Below are positions 41,804-49,192 of a DNA stretch of 64,000 nt, piece by piece. The DNA lies in contig NZ_CP015519.1 in the NCBI RefSeq assembly GCF_001887775.1, forward strand, positions 868,001 to 932,000, in the 5' to 3' direction. Each line of letters opens with the position of its first letter. The stretch's first letter is position 1. The notes under the pieces are model-generated. The model had not been told where the DNA came from and did not search any database. It was given only the letters and a program-made list of their open reading frames with translations. Source of the DNA: Syntrophotalea acetylenivorans (lineage in GTDB: Bacteria > Desulfobacterota > Desulfuromonadia > Desulfuromonadales > Syntrophotaleaceae). The position numbers and the translations under genes are program-made.

Positions 41804-42607
41804 CTACTTGAAGCTATGCTCCGGTCCGGGAAACTCCCCGTTCCGAACTTCGCGAATATAGTCTTCGACACCGCCGCGGATGGTTCCCGCCAGATCGGCA
41901 TAACGTTTAACAAATTTAGGTGAATACTTATCGCACAAACCGAGAATATCGTGAATCACCAGCACCTGGCCGTCGCATTCCACCCCCGCACCGATACCGA
42001 TGGTGGGAATACCGACGACAGCGGTAATCTCGGCGGCCAGTGCCGCGGGAATACCCTCCATAACCATGGCAAAAGCACCGGCTTCCTCGACTGCCCTGGC
42101 ATCGGCCAGCAACTGCTGAGCCTGCTGGTCCTGCTTGCCTTGAACCCGGTAGCCGCCCATACGATGGATCGACTGGGGGGTCAGACCGATATGCCCCACC
42201 ACCGGGATATCCATATCGACAATGGCTCGAATGGTGTCGGCCACATTGCAGCCCCCTTCGAGCTTCACCGCCTGGGCGCCGCCCTCCTGCATCAATCGAC
42301 CGGCATTGCGTCGCGCTTCCACCACATCGATTTGATAGGAGAGAAAAGGCAAGTCCGCAACAATGAAGGCTTGCTCTACCCCGCGGGCCACGGCCCGGGT
42401 ATGGTAGACCATCTCGTCCATGGTCACCGGCAAGGTGTTGTCGTAGCCGGCCACCACGCAACCCACCGAATCACCCACCAGGATCATGTCGATACCGGCC
42501 TGGTCCATGAGACGGGCAAAGGGATAGTCGTAAGCGGTGAGCACGGTGATCTTTTCACCCTCGGCCTTCATTCTCTGTAGGTCGAGTATGGTTTTGCGTT
42601 TCTGCAC
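41804..42607 (-). CDS. panB: 3-methyl-2-oxobutanoate hydroxymethyltransferase
   Basis: PanB adds a hydroxymethyl group from methylene-tetrahydrofolate to ketoisovalerate, the first committed step to pantoate. The 267 residues include VLTAYDYPFARL, DSVGCVVAGYDNTLPVT and IGIGAG, typical of the TIM-barrel family. The start is a GTG with GAGGAG five bases upstream. An intrinsic terminator and a folded leader lie directly upstream, suggesting attenuation control of the operon. Confidence 0.97.
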   Translation of the reverse strand: MQKRKTILDLQRMKAEGEKITVLTAYDYPFARLMDQAGIDMILVGDSVGCVVAGYDNTLPVTMDEMVYHTRAVARGVEQAFIVADLPFLSYQIDVVEARRNAGRLMQEGGAQAVKLEGGCNVADTIRAIVDMDIPVVGHIGLTPQSIHRMGGYRVQGKQDQQAQQLLADARAVEEAGAFAMVMEGIPAALAAEITAVVGIPTIGIGAGVECDGQVLVIHDILGLCDKYSPKFVKRYADLAGTIRGGVEDYIREVRNGEFPGPEHSFK

Positions 42608-42639
42608 GTTGGCTCCTCGCCGCCAGGCACAATAGGCAT

Positions 42640-42677
42640 AAAATAAAAAATGCCCTCCGGATCGAGTCCGAAAGACA
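42640..42677 (-). terminator. intrinsic terminator in the panB leader
   Basis: On the minus strand, 11 bases (TGTCTTTCGGA) pair fully, with some G-U pairs, to TCCGGAGGGCA across a five-base loop, then TTTTTTATTTT follows. It stops transcription about 35 bases before the panB start unless overridden. Confidence 0.8.
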
Positions 42678-42860
42678 CATGCCTGCCTGACTGGTGAGCG
42701 CAGCCCACCGGCCTCTATTAGCCGTCGTCTTCCGTCCCGGTCCGATGGATCCAGGCGGTCATTTCTGTTGGTCCCAGCCCCCTTTCACTGCTATTGCTCC
42801 GGCACAAGTTCCGGGCTGAGCGAAAAGACGCTTTCTAAACCGACTGGAACCTTTACCATA
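42678..42860 (-). ncRNA. structured RNA upstream of panB (leader or small RNA)
   Basis: About 180 nucleotides on the minus strand with several hairpins: CCGG/CCGG inside CAGCCC/GGGCTG, CCTGG/CCGGG, and GGTGGG/CTCACC. They end in the terminator at 42640-42677. A riboswitch or attenuator for the pan operon is likely; a 'pan motif' RNA is known upstream of panB in some bacteria, including deltaproteobacteria, but I cannot confirm a match. An independent small RNA, for example 6S RNA, is the alternative. Confidence 0.5.
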
Positions 42861-43075
42861 TTAGTCGGGTTCTGTCCAGCTTTAATCAGTTAACGGAAAT
42901 TACGTAAGGCGTAAGGCGTGACAAGTGATGAGTAATCGGTGACAGTCCCCTGTGACGCCTGCAAATAGTGCAAAACCATAATTCTAAAGTCGGCCGGTTC
43001 CGCCCGGCCAAGCGTCTTACTTTTCTTGACGACCAAGAAAAGTAAGCAAAAGAAGGTCGCCGGTACGGTTCATAA
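42861..43075. other. intergenic repeats left of the IS element
   Basis: Contains a GTGATGAGTAAT motif shared with 37120-37150, a GGCCGG/CCGGCC hairpin near 42992-43009, and a perfect 13-bp inverted repeat CTTACTTTTCTTG at 43017-43047. No gene is present. Confidence 0.5.
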
Positions 43076-44360
43076 ACATAGGTAACACTTTAGTTCAGGT
43101 ACATGGGTAACACTTTTTGTATCCTATAGGCACTTTCTACAAGGAGGTGCCCATGCCCTGGAAAGAGGTGAAACCTATGGACCAGAAGCTGCTGTTTATT
43201 GCCGACCACCTTCGAGCGATGGACACCTTCAAAGGCCTTTGTCACCGTTACGGTATTAGCCGAAAGACCGGCTACAAGTGGGTGGCTCGCTACAGGGAAC
43301 TAGGTTTCGAGGGGTTGCAAGACCAACCTCGGAAGCCCCATCAACACCCCCTGAAGACACCCTTTACCGTACGCAAAGCGATCATTGGCCTCCGTTCAAG
43401 CCAGCGGGATCCGCCGGGGCCGAAAAAGATTCAAGTGCTACTGAGGCAGAACCACCCAGAATGGGACATCCCTTCCAAGACGACCATCTACAAGGTCCTG
43501 GCGGAGGAAGGATTGATTCGTCCTCAAAGACGGCGCAAACCGGTTCCTGTCGGTCAGCAGCCCTTTTCTCCAGTGCATCACCCGAACGATGTCTGGTCGG
43601 CGGACTTCAAAGGGCAATTCAAGACTAGAGATGGCACTTGGTGTTATCCACTCACCGTAATGGATCATCAATGCCGTTACCTTTTAGAATGCATAAATTT
43701 TCCAGGGCCGCGGCTAGAACCAACCAGTGACGCTTTTGAATCCCTTTTCCGGGAGTATGGGTTGCCATGGCGCATTCGTACCGATAATGGCGTACCCTTT
43801 GCCTCTAACTCGCCCGGTGGACTGTCCCAGCTATCCAAATGGTGGATTCGCCTGGGCATCGTGCCGGAACGAATTGAACCGGGAAAGCCTCAACAAAATG
43901 GGCGGCATGAACGGATGCACAGAACACTTAAGAACGCTACGGCCATTCCTCCGGCGCCAACAGCCCAGCTTCAACAGCAGGCGTTTGATGCATTTCGCCA
44001 GCAGTACAATAACGAACGCCCTCATGAAAGCCTTGGACAAACAACACCGGCATCGAAGTACAGTCCCTCAACACGCAGCATGCCTGAAAAGCTACCGGAG
44101 ATAGAGTATCCTGGCTACTTTCGAATTGCCTTAGTTCATCACAGCGGCATCATTCATCATCAAGGGCATCGTGTTTACGTCGCCGGCCTTCTCAAGAGCG
44201 AAAAGGTCGGTGTCGAAGAAACCGCTGATGGCATCTGGGACGTTCATTTTGGACCATTGAGATTAGGCAGCTTCGATATGCGGGATATCAAGAAAGCCCA
44301 CAACGACTACTTGAAGCTTAATGTGTAACCTATGTATGCGAACTTTTGTGTTACCTATGT
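43076..44360 (+). mobile_element. IS481-type insertion sequence, complete
   Basis: A 1285-bp element with 38-bp terminal inverted repeats, 30 of 38 positions identical (43076-43113 and 44323-44360). Each end contains two copies of a motif like ACATAGGTAACAC, 25 bp apart, probably transposase binding sites. One full transposase gene lies inside, and its stop codon falls in the right repeat. No target-site duplication is evident at the junctions. Confidence 0.9.
43153..44328 (+). CDS. IS481 family transposase
   Basis: A 391-residue DDE transposase. A helix-turn-helix (GLCHRYGISRKTGYKWVARY) near residue 25-45 binds DNA. The catalytic residues lie in VWSADFKG (Asp), RTDNG (Asp) and QNGRHERMHRTLK (Glu), and the region after the last motif has the usual YNNERPHESLGQ. 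The start has AAGGAGG five bases before the ATG at 43153; an ATG 36 bases upstream lacks a site. The gene is intact, so the element may still be active. Confidence 0.93.
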   Translation: MPWKEVKPMDQKLLFIADHLRAMDTFKGLCHRYGISRKTGYKWVARYRELGFEGLQDQPRKPHQHPLKTPFTVRKAIIGLRSSQRDPPGPKKIQVLLRQNHPEWDIPSKTTIYKVLAEEGLIRPQRRRKPVPVGQQPFSPVHHPNDVWSADFKGQFKTRDGTWCYPLTVMDHQCRYLLECINFPGPRLEPTSDAFESLFREYGLPWRIRTDNGVPFASNSPGGLSQLSKWWIRLGIVPERIEPGKPQQNGRHERMHRTLKNATAIPPAPTAQLQQQAFDAFRQQYNNERPHESLGQTTPASKYSPSTRSMPEKLPEIEYPGYFRIALVHHSGIIHHQGHRVYVAGLLKSEKVGVEETADGIWDVHFGPLRLGSFDMRDIKKAHNDYLKLNV

Positions 44361-44846
44361 CCTTGACTCGTACACCCCACCGTTTGCCCGCCTGCGTCGG
44401 GGTCCCTCTCTCCAGGATTATAATCCGGGAAAGACGAGATTCGCTTCGCTCAGACGTCTTTCTTTTCCGGATGAAAATCCCTGCGTTCGGCGGCACTCAC
44501 AGGGGGGGTGAAAACCATGAAGCGACAAGCTTCAAGCATTAAGACTTTTGACCCACCCTCCCCTGTGACGCAGCCGGAGCGAAGTGGACGTTTTGCGAAA
44601 CAGGCGGGGAAACTGTTTGAGCGAAGCGAGTTTTTCCCCGCCCGCAAAATGTCTGCGTAGCGTAGGGTACCCGAAGGGCAAGGAGGTGGGGCGTGCTTTT
44701 CTGCTTACTGTTTTGTCACGCTACAAAAGAGTAAGGCGTCGCGCGGGCGCAACCCCGCGGTCTTGTTTGTTTATACAGTGCTGCCGAAAGATACCGAGAA
44801 AGGAAAGAATCGGGTGAGGACAAAACCCCTCCGTTTTGAGAGATTT
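44361..44846. repeat. nested palindromic region right of the IS element
   Basis: About 485 bases without a gene. TCACAGGGG/CCCCTGTGA bracket 44503-44573, and GACGTTTTGCG/CGCAAAATGTC bracket 44591-44652 with an inner GGCGGGGAAA/TTTCCCCGCC pair. A small TGAAGC/GCTTCA hairpin lies inside the first. This could be one large interrupted element into which the IS inserted. Confidence 0.7.
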
Positions 44847-45653
44847 TCAACAACTCTCCTCAGCTAACCGGCAACGCAACATCTCCGCCAACGCCCCAAA
44901 CTCCTCCAAGGTCAGAGTCTCGGCACGCCGCCCGCCATCGATGCCGATCCCTTCCATGGCCTCGTTCAATCCCTCGAAAGCCAAGCCGGCTCCCTTCAGG
45001 CTGTTGCGCAAGGTTTTGCGTCGCTGACCAAAGGCTCCCTTGACCACCCGCCGGAAAAAAACCTCGTCGGCCACGGCGACCCGGGGCTGGTCCAGGGCGT
45101 CGAAACAGAGCACTACCGAATGAACCTTGGGCGGCGGGAAGAAAGCTCCGGGCGGCACCCGTACCACCCGACGAATATCGAAGTAGTTCTGGCACAAGAC
45201 CGACAGAATACCGTACTGCTTACTGTTGGGTTCGGCACAGAGGCGATCGCCGACCTCCTGTTGAAACATCAACACCAGGCGGGAAAAGAGCTGACGGTTA
45301 TCGAGAATTTTAAACAGAATCTGGCTGGAGATGTTGTAGGGCAGATTGGCCACCAGCTTGTACGGTGGTTCGACCAACAACTGGCCCCAATCAAGACGCA
45401 GCGCGTCCCCCATGTGCACCTGCAGATTGGCTTCCGGACGGGCCTGCAAGGCAGCAGCCAGGCCACGATCAAGTTCCATGACATGCAACTGGCCAACGCA
45501 GGGCAGCAGACGGTCTGTCAAGGCGCCGAGGCCGGGGCCGATTTCCAGCAGATTGTCGGTGGATTCAAGATCGGCGGCTTCGATAATCTGTTCCACGACC
45601 TGCTGATCACGAAGAAAATTTTGGCCAAAACGTTTTTTGGGGCGGTGCTGCAT
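44847..45653 (-). CDS. rsmA: 16S rRNA dimethyladenosine transferase
   Basis: RsmA (KsgA) dimethylates two adjacent adenosines in the 3' end of 16S rRNA during 30S assembly. The 268 residues start KKRFGQNFLRD and contain the SAM site LEIGPGLGALT and the catalytic NLPYNIS. The ATG at 45653, with AGGAAAG upstream, gives the standard N-terminus; an in-frame start 45 bases upstream is less likely. Followed by the repeat-rich region next to the IS element. Confidence 0.95.
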   Translation of the reverse strand: MQHRPKKRFGQNFLRDQQVVEQIIEAADLESTDNLLEIGPGLGALTDRLLPCVGQLHVMELDRGLAAALQARPEANLQVHMGDALRLDWGQLLVEPPYKLVANLPYNISSQILFKILDNRQLFSRLVLMFQQEVGDRLCAEPNSKQYGILSVLCQNYFDIRRVVRVPPGAFFPPPKVHSVVLCFDALDQPRVAVADEVFFRRVVKGAFGQRRKTLRNSLKGAGLAFEGLNEAMEGIGIDGGRRAETLTLEEFGALAEMLRCRLAEESC

Positions 45654-45721
45654 GCTCTTTCCTTTAACAGGTTGCCGAAAAGCACCATTGTCGCGCATCC
45701 GGCAGAGTTTTATTCAAACAA

Positions 45722-45836
45722 ACTCAGCTTTTACCACGAAGAGCACGAAGGGCTCAAAGTTAAGCCAATCCATGTTACTGGCAAGCTGTAGATGGTTGTT
45801 CTTCGTGGTCGTCGTGTCCTCTGTGGTGAGAGAACT
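45722..45836. repeat. dispersed fold-back repeat (CACGAAG type)
   Basis: Left arm TTTACCACGAAGAGCACGAAG and right arm CTTCGTGGTCGTCGTG plus CCTCTGTGGTGA are imperfect complements across about 60 bases. This repeat type is common between genes in many bacteria. It lies between rsmA and the DUF2062 gene. Confidence 0.65.
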
Positions 45837-45931
45837 TGATTTTTACTGAATTCTACAGCATTCGCCCAGGAACAAGGCCGCCTGGCTACTCTCGTGACAA
45901 AGCCCGACACCTCGGTGTGTTCCGCGGCCGG

Positions 45932-46414
45932 TTATCGCTTTCGCGGCCGCCGCGGCCAGCGGGGAATGCGCAAGGTTTTGAAGACGGGCACCGCCTGCAA
46001 CATGACCATATAGGAAATGATCGAGGCAATCATGCCATAGAGCAGACTACCGGAGGCCATGGGCAACATAACTTCCCAACCGAGGCTTTTAAGAGCGGAA
46101 AAGGTGAGCTCGCTAGGTAGCTGAGCGTGGTCCAGACCAAGGAGCAACCGGCCGGACTCGTACTCAAGAGCATAGATAAAGGGAGCGGTCAGAGGGTTGG
46201 TTATCCAGACACCGACAGCAGCGGCAATCTTATTTTCTTCGAGCAACATGGCCAAAAAGACGGCGATAACCATCTGAATTCCAAAGGTCGGGGTCATGCC
46301 GATAAAGATGCCGAGGGCGAAACCCTTGGCGATGTCGTTGGGCTCGGCACGTAAACGTATCAAGCGCAACACATTCAGCTTCAACTGTCGCATTAAGGAC
46401 CAACGCCGATACAT
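45932..46414 (-). CDS. DUF2062 domain membrane protein
   Basis: A 160-residue protein with two or three membrane segments; AKGFALGIFIGMTPTFGIQM and GVWITNPLTAPFIYALEY are the DUF2062 hallmarks. The function is unknown; relatives are sometimes fused to glycosyltransferases. The ATG at 46414 follows the tsaD stop by 16 bases with GGAG four bases upstream; an earlier in-frame ATG would overlap tsaD by 50 bases. Confidence 0.85.
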   Translation of the reverse strand: MYRRWSLMRQLKLNVLRLIRLRAEPNDIAKGFALGIFIGMTPTFGIQMVIAVFLAMLLEENKIAAAVGVWITNPLTAPFIYALEYESGRLLLGLDHAQLPSELTFSALKSLGWEVMLPMASGSLLYGMIASIISYMVMLQAVPVFKTLRIPRWPRRPRKR

Positions 46415-46430
46415 GCCGCTCCACACTCCG

Positions 46431-47453
46431 CTAGTCCAGGGTTGCACCAACTTGATCAAGGGGCCAATTAACGCGGGCATTCAGGTCGAGATCGGCGCAA
46501 AGGCCCTGCTCCAGATAGGCGTTCCCGGCAACTCCGAGCATGGCGGCATTGTCTTGGCACAAGGCCGGAGACGGGAAAAACACCTCCCGGCCCTGCTCAG
46601 CAGCCATTTCAGCCATCATACGGCGCAAGCCCTTGTTGCAAGCGACACCGCCGGCAACCACTATACGCTGTAGATCAAACTGGCGAGCGGCCCGCAAAGT
46701 CTTTTTGCAGAGCACTTCCACCACCGCCTGTTGAAAACTGGCGGCCACATCCTTTAACTGCTGTCCCTGGATAGGGCCGCTCTGGGCTTTAACATGGTAG
46801 AGCATGGCGGTTTTTATGCCGCTGAAGCTGAAATCGAAATTATCCTTATGCAACAAGGGCCGGGGAAAGTCGATAGCCGCAGGATCACCTTCCGCAGCCA
46901 GGCGATCGACAACAGCCCCCCCGGGATACCCGAGGCCGAGCAACTTGGCCACTTTATCAAAAGCTTCGCCGGCGGCGTCGTCCAAGGTACGACCGAGGAT
47001 CTGGTAACGACCAATTCCATCGACCCGGTAAAGATGGCTGTGCCCCCCGGAAACAGCCAGAGCCAGGTAGGGAAAGGCGACCTCCTGCTCCAGCAGAGGA
47101 GCCAGAATGTGACCTTCCATATGATGCACTCCGACAAGCGGAATGTTGCGGGCAAAAGCCAGGGCCTTGGCGGTGGCCAGGCCGACCAGCAGGGCGCCAA
47201 CCAAACCGGGGCCACGAGTTACGGCGATACCCTCGATATCATCCAGGGTTACTCCGGCCTTTTCAAGGGCCTCGTCAATAACCACCGAGATGGCCTGCAT
47301 ATGCTTACGGGAGGCGAGCTCGGGAACTACCCCGCCATAGCGCGCATGGACATCGACCTGGGAGGCCACGATATTGGCGAGAACCTGTTGACCGTCGCGG
47401 ACTACCGCAGCGGAGGTTTCATCGCAGGAAGATTCAATAGTAAGAACCAGCAT
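46431..47453 (-). CDS. tsaD: tRNA threonylcarbamoyladenosine biosynthesis protein TsaD
   Basis: TsaD transfers the threonylcarbamoyl group to A37 of ANN-decoding tRNAs, with TsaB and TsaE. The 340 residues begin VLTIESSCDETSAAVV and contain the metal-binding HHMEGH. The ASKHA-type glycine loops (VSGGHSHLY and VAGGVACNKGL) are present. Full length. Interestingly MtaB, which modifies the same t6A base, is encoded 6 kb away. Confidence 0.97.
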   Translation of the reverse strand: MLVLTIESSCDETSAAVVRDGQQVLANIVASQVDVHARYGGVVPELASRKHMQAISVVIDEALEKAGVTLDDIEGIAVTRGPGLVGALLVGLATAKALAFARNIPLVGVHHMEGHILAPLLEQEVAFPYLALAVSGGHSHLYRVDGIGRYQILGRTLDDAAGEAFDKVAKLLGLGYPGGAVVDRLAAEGDPAAIDFPRPLLHKDNFDFSFSGIKTAMLYHVKAQSGPIQGQQLKDVAASFQQAVVEVLCKKTLRAARQFDLQRIVVAGGVACNKGLRRMMAEMAAEQGREVFFPSPALCQDNAAMLGVAGNAYLEQGLCADLDLNARVNWPLDQVGATLD

Positions 47454-47521
47454 GATCTATTCGTTCAGGATAAAGGAGGAAACAATTAAAGCACAAAAAG
47501 AGCGTTACGGTAACGCAGCCA

Positions 47522-48850
47522 TCACAACAGGTTGGCCGCCAACTCTGCCAGTGGCGACCTTTCACCCTTGCTGAGGGTAACATGCCCGGCGATATCCTGT
47601 CCTTTAATTTTTTCTACCGTATAGGTCAGCCCGTTGCTCGATGAATCAACGTAGGGATTGTCGATTTGATAAGGGTCGCCAGTCAAAACTATCTTGGTCC
47701 CCTCCCCGGCCCGGGTAATGATAGTTTTAATTTCGTGGGGAGTGAGGTTCTGCGCCTCATCGACAATCATATATTGTTTGGGAATAGAGCGACCGCGAAT
47801 GTAGGTCAACGGTTCAATCTCCAACAACCCCATATCAACCAACTCCCGGTAACCCCGTTTGCGCTTGCCCTGCTCATCAACCATGCCGAGCATCAGATCG
47901 ACGTTATCGAAGATGGGCTGCATCCAGGGCGACAGCTTTTCCTCGACATCGCCCGGCAAAAAGCCGAGATCCCGCCCCAGGGGAAAAACCGGGCGGGAGA
48001 CCAGCAGGCGGCTATAAGCCCCCTCGTCGGAGACTTTATACAGCCCTGCTGCGATCGCCAGCAGAGTCTTGCCGGTACCGGCCTTTCCGACCAGGGTCAC
48101 CAGCTGAATATCGTCGTTAAGCAGCATATCGATGGCAAACTGCTGTTCACGGTTACGGGGATGAATGCCCCATAAGCCGTCCTTGGGTACCCGAATCAAA
48201 GGCACCACCCGGTCCAGCGTTGCCTGATAGCGACCGATGGCCGTATGGGAAGGATTGCCGGCCTCGACCAGAGTAACACATTGGTTGGGCAGCAGATCGA
48301 CAACAAAGTCGGCGGCAAGGTCGAGATAACCCTGGCCGTAAAAACGGTCGACCTCGCTCTTATCGATCTCGATTTCGGCGGTGCCGGAATAGAGTTCTTC
48401 GATAGAAACCTTGTCCGACTCATAATCCTGGGCGTCGAGTCCAACGGCATCGGCCTTGATGCGCAGATTGGTATCCTTGGTTACGAAAACCACCGGGCAC
48501 TCGCACTCCGCTTTCATCTGCAGAGCCACGGCCAGAATGCGGTTGTCGGCCTTATCGGTCTGCAGTTCGGGGGGCAGCCTATCATAGGCCTCGGTGGTAA
48601 AAAGCACCACTTTGAGGGTACCGCCGCTCTCCAGAGAAACGCCTTCGGTTAAATGAGACTGCTGGCGAAACGAGTCCAGCAACCGGGAAATCTGGCGCGC
48701 ATTGCGCCCGATCTCACTTTGATCCTTTTTGAAGGTATCGATTTCTTCGATAACAGTGATAGGCACCACGACATCGTTATCTTCAAAACGAAGCATCGCC
48801 AGCGGATCGTGGAGAAAGACATTGGTATCAAGGATATAGGTTTTTTTCAT
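47522..48850 (-). CDS. PIN-PhoH family ATPase
   Basis: A 442-residue fusion of an N-terminal PIN nuclease domain (YILDTNVFLHDP, later VFVTKDTNLR) and a C-terminal PhoH ATPase (Walker A GKAGTGKT near residue 250, MIVDEAQNLTP Walker B). In PhoH2 proteins this pair acts as an RNA-unwinding ribonuclease. The ATG at 48850 has AAGGA five bases upstream; a TTG 15 bases earlier is possible. Monocistronic, divergent from nrdJ. Confidence 0.92.
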   Translation of the reverse strand: MKKTYILDTNVFLHDPLAMLRFEDNDVVVPITVIEEIDTFKKDQSEIGRNARQISRLLDSFRQQSHLTEGVSLESGGTLKVVLFTTEAYDRLPPELQTDKADNRILAVALQMKAECECPVVFVTKDTNLRIKADAVGLDAQDYESDKVSIEELYSGTAEIEIDKSEVDRFYGQGYLDLAADFVVDLLPNQCVTLVEAGNPSHTAIGRYQATLDRVVPLIRVPKDGLWGIHPRNREQQFAIDMLLNDDIQLVTLVGKAGTGKTLLAIAAGLYKVSDEGAYSRLLVSRPVFPLGRDLGFLPGDVEEKLSPWMQPIFDNVDLMLGMVDEQGKRKRGYRELVDMGLLEIEPLTYIRGRSIPKQYMIVDEAQNLTPHEIKTIITRAGEGTKIVLTGDPYQIDNPYVDSSSNGLTYTVEKIKGQDIAGHVTLSKGERSPLAELAANLL

Positions 48851-49192
48851 GATGTCCTTTCGCAACCTTGTCGTTGGCTCATTTCATTGTCAATTTAAGC
48901 AAAGCAAACTAACACTGCCATCGGTCCTTTGGCAACCGCAATATGCAGCGAAGCCACCGGTTTCAAAACTTCTTATAATGTACACTAAATAATAGCCCAG
49001 ATAGTCTTTTGCGGTAAACTCAAGAAGACTGCCGGGCCAAAACAAAATAAATACTATCCCCAAAAGTGCCCTCAGGACATCTTGACAGAGCCCAACATAT
49101 TGTGGTTTAAATCACCTTTCACCACACTATATTGAAACTTAACCATTTTATGACGGCGACGTCGTCAGTCATTTTCAGCAGGAGACATAGTC
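48851..49192. other. divergent promoter region, phoH-like / nrdJ
   Basis: About 340 bases. The nrdJ-proximal part holds the promoter and NrdR-like boxes listed separately. The phoH-like promoter is not obvious. No ORF is present. Confidence 0.6.
49082..49134 (+). promoter_or_regulatory. nrdJ promoter with two NrdR-like boxes
   Basis: TTGACA at 49082 and TTTAAA at 49106 are an 18-bp-spaced sigma-70-type pair. AACATATTGTGG at 49094-49105 lies in the spacer, and CCACACTATATTG at 49122-49134 lies just downstream, about three helical turns away. Both resemble halves of the NrdR consensus (ACAC-ATAT-GTGT). NrdR represses ribonucleotide reductase genes, and overlap with the spacer suits repression. 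Confidence 0.55.
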
